A stretch of DNA of 42,732 nt from Bradyrhizobium jicamae (lineage in GTDB: Bacteria; Pseudomonadota; Alphaproteobacteria; Rhizobiales; Xanthobacteraceae): contig NZ_JAFCJX010000047.1 of assembly GCF_018130695.1 (NCBI RefSeq), positions 1 through 42,732 of the forward strand, read 5' to 3'. The position numbers and the translations under genes are program-made. Below, in pieces: positions 39,009 to 42,732 of the stretch (positions are counted from its first letter, which is position 1; every line of letters starts with the position of its first letter). The notes under the pieces are model-generated. The model was not told the origin of the DNA and searched no databases. It saw only the letters and a list, made by a program, of their open reading frames with translations.

Positions 39009-40607
39009 TCAATCGAACAAATTCGCAAGGCGCTGCTTCATCTGGTCGGCGATGTAGAGCGCGAGCGCCTGAATGGTGGAGGTCGGGTTCACGCCACCCG
39101 AGGTGACGAAGATGCTGCCGTCAACGATGAAGAGATTCTTCACGTCATGCGAGCGGCCCCATTCGTTAACGACGGAACGCTCGGGATCGGTGCCCATCCG
39201 CGCGGTGCCGAGCAGGTGCCAGCCGCCCCAGGGAATCGGCGAGTTGGTGCAGATGTCGGTCGCGCCCATGGTCTCGAGGACCTCGCGGCCGCGCGCCAGC
39301 CCGTGCTCCATCATCTTCCGGCTGTTCTCGGAGATGGTGTAGTCGATCTTCGGCGCCGGAATGCCGTGGCTGTCCTTCAGCATCGGATCGAGCGTGACGC
39401 GGTTATGCTCCTCCGGCAGATCCTCGCAGATCGCGGAGAAGCCGATCCGGTGACCATTGAGCTTGCGGAACACGCGGTGATGATCAGCGCCCCACGGCAG
39501 GATGCCCTTCTGCTCACTGACCACGGCCTCGAACACCGGCCCGGCGCCGCGCACGAACTGGACGCCATAACCGCGCACGAAGCCGCGCGAGAGGTCGGTG
39601 TCGTACCACTCCTTGCTCCACAGGCAGGTCGGCGGCGCGCGGTTGGCATCGGTCGGCTCCTGCACATAGCCGTAAATCTGCGCGTAGGGGTGGAACATCA
39701 AATTCTTGCCGACCAGGCCCGATGAATTGGCGAGCCCATTCGGAAATTTTCCCGACACGGAATTGAGCAGCAGCCGCGGCGTGCCGACGCCGTTGCAGGC
39801 GATGATCACGACATGCGCGGGCTGGAACTGCTCCACGCCATCCTTGTCGTAATAGACCACGCCCGAGGCCATGCCGTCCTCGTCGGTGGTGACTTCGCGC
39901 ACCCGGCAATGGGTGCGCAGCTCGACACCGGCGCGGATCGCATGCGGCCAATAGGTGATGTCGGTCGAAGCCTTCGCGCCCTGCGCGCAGGCCGGCGTGC
40001 AATGGCCGAGATTGATGCAGCGCGCCCTTCCCTCATAGTCCATCGTCGCAACCGTCGTGTCCGACGGCCACCAGTGCCAGCCGAGCTTGTTCATGGCCTT
40101 GCCGATCATGGCGCCGGACAATCCCATCGGCTGTTGCGGCATCGGCGGGTGCGACAATGGCGACAGCGGATCGCCGGAGAGACCCGACGTGCCCATCATC
40201 CGGTCGTTCTCCTCGAAGAACGGCGTCAGCGTGTCGTAATCGATCGGCCAGTCGTCGGCGACGCCGTCCAGCGTCTTCACCTTGAAGTCGCTGGGATGCA
40301 GCCGCGGCCAGTGCGCGGTGTACATCACGGTCGAGCCGCCGACGGCATTGTAATTGACGACCTTGATCGGCGAATTGTCGTCGTTGATCGGATAATCCTC
40401 GGGCCGGCCGCGGACGTTCGGGCTCGACGACCACTCGCCGTAGAATTTCGCCTCCCAGTCCCGGCCGGTGCTCGGATATTCCGCCGGGTTCATCCAGCCG
40501 CCCTGGTCGAGGCAGAGGATGTGCATCTTGGTATCGGCCAGCGACCAGGCCACCGCCGCGCCGGACGCGCCGGCGCCGATGATCAGGACGTCAACGGGAT
40601 CGTTCAT
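39009..40607 (-). CDS. GMC-family FAD oxidoreductase
   Basis: 532 residues. The FAD motif GAGASG is at 11-16, AVGGSTVMYTAHWPRLHPSDF is the second GMC flavin block, ARCINLGHCTPACAQGAKAS a middle motif, and the C-terminus has GGWHLLGTARMG and VDGSIFVTSGGVNPTSTIQALAL with the usual His and Asn region. It oxidises an alcohol or sugar carbon, passing electrons to an acceptor rather than oxygen if the small partner is a true dehydrogenase subunit. ATG 40607 has AAGGA 7 nt upstream; the open frame upstream is not used. Substrate unknown. Confidence 0.9.
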   Translation of the reverse strand: MNDPVDVLIIGAGASGAAVAWSLADTKMHILCLDQGGWMNPAEYPSTGRDWEAKFYGEWSSSPNVRGRPEDYPINDDNSPIKVVNYNAVGGSTVMYTAHWPRLHPSDFKVKTLDGVADDWPIDYDTLTPFFEENDRMMGTSGLSGDPLSPLSHPPMPQQPMGLSGAMIGKAMNKLGWHWWPSDTTVATMDYEGRARCINLGHCTPACAQGAKASTDITYWPHAIRAGVELRTHCRVREVTTDEDGMASGVVYYDKDGVEQFQPAHVVIIACNGVGTPRLLLNSVSGKFPNGLANSSGLVGKNLMFHPYAQIYGYVQEPTDANRAPPTCLWSKEWYDTDLSRGFVRGYGVQFVRGAGPVFEAVVSEQKGILPWGADHHRVFRKLNGHRIGFSAICEDLPEEHNRVTLDPMLKDSHGIPAPKIDYTISENSRKMMEHGLARGREVLETMGATDICTNSPIPWGGWHLLGTARMGTDPERSVVNEWGRSHDVKNLFIVDGSIFVTSGGVNPTSTIQALALYIADQMKQRLANLFD

Positions 40608-40840
40608 TCCTGGGTCCTTGTTCTTGGTTCTTGCGCGTTTCCGTCGTCCCTGGCGGGCGACCCGTGCCGGCGACGATAGGGTGAATCTGGCAACCGAGTA
40701 AAGGCAGCCGAACGGTGGGGTGCATGGCTTGGCCAGCCTGCCCGGCAAATCGCGATACCAGCCCCGCTTTTCAATATTTGGTTTGCGCGCCCATTCCGGT
40801 TAGCCTTGCCGACAACGAACATTTCAGGGAGCCACGCCAC

Positions 40841-42466
40841 GTGACCGGTTCGCGCGAGAGTTCGACCGATCGGCTCGACTACGACGTCATCATCATCGGC
40901 GCCGGCCTGTCGGGCATGTATCAGCTCTATCGCCTGCGCGAGCTCGGCCTGAAGGTGCGCGTGTTCGAGACCGGCACCGGCGTCGGCGGCACCTGGTACT
41001 GGAACCGCTATCCCGGCGCGCGCTTCGATTCCGAGAGCTATTCCTACGGCTATTCCTTCTCCAAGGAGCTGCTGCAGGAGTGGGAATGGTCCGAGCACTT
41101 TGCCGGCCAGCCGGAGACGCTGCGCTATTGCAATTTCGTCGCCGACAAGTTCGATCTGCGGCGCGACATCCAGTTCGAAAGCCGCGTCGCGTCCGCGATC
41201 TATCAGGATGCGACGCGCAGCTGGGCGATCACGCTGGACAACGGCACGCGCCATAGCTGCCGCTTTCTGGTCACTGCGATCGGCCCGCTGTCGACCCCGA
41301 CGCTGCCGCGCGTCGAGGGCATTGAGCGTTTCAAGGGGCAATCCTTCCACACCGCGCGCTGGCCGAAAGAGAAGGTGGATTTTGCCGGCAAGCGCGTCGC
41401 CGTGATCGGCACCGGCGCGACCGGCATCCAGACCATCCAGACCATCGCGAGCGAGGTCGGGCATCTCACCGTGTTCCAGCGCACCGCCAACTGGGCCGCG
41501 CCGCTGCACAACGGCAAGATCGACGCGGAGACGCAGGCGAAGATCAAGGCCGGCTATGGCGAAATCTTCCGACGCTGCCAGGAGACCTTTGCCTGCTTCG
41601 TCCACACGCCCGATCCGCGCGGTGCGTTCGAGGTCTCGGACGCCGAACGCGAGGCGTTCTATGAAAAGCTCTATGGCGAGCGCGGCTTCGGCATCTGGCA
41701 GGGCAATTTCAAGGACATCCTGATCGACCGCAAGGCGAACGCCACGATCTCTGATTTCGTCGCGCGCAAGATCCGCGAGCGCGTGAGGGATCCAGTGGTG
41801 GCGGACAGACTGATCCCGAAGAACCATGGCTTCGGCACAAGGCGGCTGCCGCTCGAGACCTTCTATTACGAGGTCTATAACCGCGACAATGTCGATCTCA
41901 TCGACATCTCGGAAACCCCGATCGAGCGGATCACGCCCGAGGGCATCAAGACCAGCGAGCGGGAGTTCGCGTTCGACATCATCATCTACGCCACCGGCTT
42001 CGACGCCATCACCGGCAGCTTCGACAAGATCGATTTCCGTGGCGCCAATGGCGCGCTCTTGAAGGACAAGTGGCGGCGTGGCCCGGAAACGTATCTCGGG
42101 CTGATGGTCGATGGCTTCCCCAACATGATGATGCTGATGGGCCCGCACACCGCACTCGGCAATATCCCGCGCAGCATCGAATACAGCGTCGATTGGGTCA
42201 CCGGCTTGATCACATTTGCGACGGAGAGAGGCTTGACCTTCCTCGACGCGACGCCCGCGGGAACGGCGGCCTGGACCGATCACGTCAAGGCGCTCGGCGT
42301 CGGGCTGCTCTCCAACGAGGTCAACTCCTGGATGACCGGCATCAACTCCAACGTCGAGGGAAAGCAGACGAGAATCGTCGCCCGCTACAGCGGCAGCGCC
42401 CCGGCCTATCGCGCCAAATGCGACGAGGTCGCAGCGAATGGGTATGATGAGTTGAGGCTGGCGTAA
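40841..42466 (+). CDS. Baeyer-Villiger-type flavin monooxygenase
   Basis: 541 residues. Two Rossmann motifs, GAGLSG (20-25) and GTGATG (190-195), flank the class B fingerprint FKGQSFHTARWP (164-175, FxGxxxHxxxWP), diagnostic of Baeyer-Villiger monooxygenases. GGTWYWNRYPGARFDSESYSY also matches cyclohexanone/phenylacetone-type members. It inserts oxygen into ketones using NADPH. GTG 40841 is chosen because AGGGAG (40827-40832 region) lies about 9 nt upstream and the protein then starts just before the FAD domain. It is divergent from the GMC gene; a dehydrogenase making a ketone for this enzyme is a possible link. The gene ends 9 bp before the right repeat. Confidence 0.92.
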   Translation: MTGSRESSTDRLDYDVIIIGAGLSGMYQLYRLRELGLKVRVFETGTGVGGTWYWNRYPGARFDSESYSYGYSFSKELLQEWEWSEHFAGQPETLRYCNFVADKFDLRRDIQFESRVASAIYQDATRSWAITLDNGTRHSCRFLVTAIGPLSTPTLPRVEGIERFKGQSFHTARWPKEKVDFAGKRVAVIGTGATGIQTIQTIASEVGHLTVFQRTANWAAPLHNGKIDAETQAKIKAGYGEIFRRCQETFACFVHTPDPRGAFEVSDAEREAFYEKLYGERGFGIWQGNFKDILIDRKANATISDFVARKIRERVRDPVVADRLIPKNHGFGTRRLPLETFYYEVYNRDNVDLIDISETPIERITPEGIKTSEREFAFDIIIYATGFDAITGSFDKIDFRGANGALLKDKWRRGPETYLGLMVDGFPNMMMLMGPHTALGNIPRSIEYSVDWVTGLITFATERGLTFLDATPAGTAAWTDHVKALGVGLLSNEVNSWMTGINSNVEGKQTRIVARYSGSAPAYRAKCDEVAANGYDELRLA

Positions 42467-42475
42467 GTCCTCCAC

Positions 42476-42732
42476 CGTCGTCCTGGCGAAAGCCAGGAGG
42501 TGGATTCACATTCGAAGTGCAACACTTGAGCAGCAAAGACCTCCGCCGGGGTCTTGAAGTCAAGGCATTTGCGTGGGGTGTTGTTGTAGGCGGCCATGGA
42601 CTGGCGAAAGCGGCGGGTCGGGAGCTTTTCGAGGTCGGTGTTGCGTGGAATGAAGCGGCGCGTGCCGCATCGTAGCGTTCGCCGCTGACCATCAACCTCC
42701 AGGCGATGCGCGCGACCTTGTTGGCGAGCGCC
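42476..42732 (-). repeat. Right copy of the 257-bp inverted repeat
   Basis: The reverse complement equals 1-257 except at 42661 and 42525. It begins 9 bp after the monooxygenase stop and runs to the window end, where it may continue. Confidence 0.95.
42499..42731 (-). pseudogene. Hybrid IS110/IS30 transposase remnant, second copy
   Basis: Same structure as the left copy, mirrored: the IS110-type tail at about 42666-42731 and the IS30-type tail at about 42499-42660, in different frames. Both copies point into the window. No catalytic domain is present. Confidence 0.75.

Overview
The window reads as a high-GC alphaproteobacterial chromosome segment, most likely Bradyrhizobium or a close relative. 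The basis is codon use and gene style, several classes of rhizobial-type intergenic palindromes, and protein families typical of that genus. No database search was possible, so all names rest on reading the proteins. No tRNA, rRNA, CRISPR array, integrase or intact insertion sequence was seen.

Layout. The two ends (1-257 and 42476-42732) are near-identical inverted repeats. Each is a hybrid scar of an IS110-type and an IS30-type transposase tail. 349-4806 (+) is a five-gene operon: SsuC/SsuB-type ABC permease and ATPase around an SDR protein, a GNAT acetyltransferase and a DapA-family aldolase. It has no binding protein and may have been cut at its 5' side. 4864-8806 (-) is a complete Fe3+/polyamine-type ABC importer. 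9031-10428 is a DHA2-type MFS exporter. 10581-13221 encodes a two-subunit molybdenum hydroxylase (IorAB type) closed by a strong terminator. 13276-16564 is a compact sox cluster (soxF/fccB-like, soxX, soxY, soxZ, soxA) without soxB or soxCD. 16698-18814 is a divergent pair, ferredoxin-NADP reductase and an enamidase-like amidohydrolase. 19120-21191 is a selenium-binding/methanethiol-oxidase protein with a histidine-bearing membrane partner. 21316-29520 (-) is a long operon: 6-hydroxynicotinate reductase-like protein, UPF0280 protein, AA_synth protein, branched-chain-type ABC importer (binding protein, fused LivHM, LivG, LivF) and a MarR regulator. 29814-33817 (+) encodes a NicAB-type nicotinate dehydrogenase, followed by pncB, a MetY-like enzyme and an alpha/beta hydrolase. 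37452-40607 (-) holds an HtrA-like protease, a small GMC partner and a GMC oxidoreductase. 40841-42466 is a Baeyer-Villiger-type monooxygenase.

How they fit. Nicotinate dehydrogenase (NdhAB), 6-hydroxynicotinate reductase (Hnr) and enamidase (Ena) make a coherent reductive nicotinate route: nicotinate to 6-hydroxynicotinate to tetrahydro-6-oxonicotinate to 2-formylglutarate plus ammonia. A 20-bp operator-like palindrome with a GTATAC core occurs upstream of hnr, upstream of ndhA and twice, overlapping, between fpr and ena. This ties the two separated loci into one candidate regulon and suggests that Fpr feeds electrons (via ferredoxin) to Hnr. A second theme is one-carbon/sulfur chemistry: a methanethiol oxidase would release sulfide, which SoxF/SoxXA/SoxYZ could oxidise and MetY could assimilate. 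The UPF0280 and AA_synth proteins in the hnr operon have no known role and are the best candidates for undescribed biology here.
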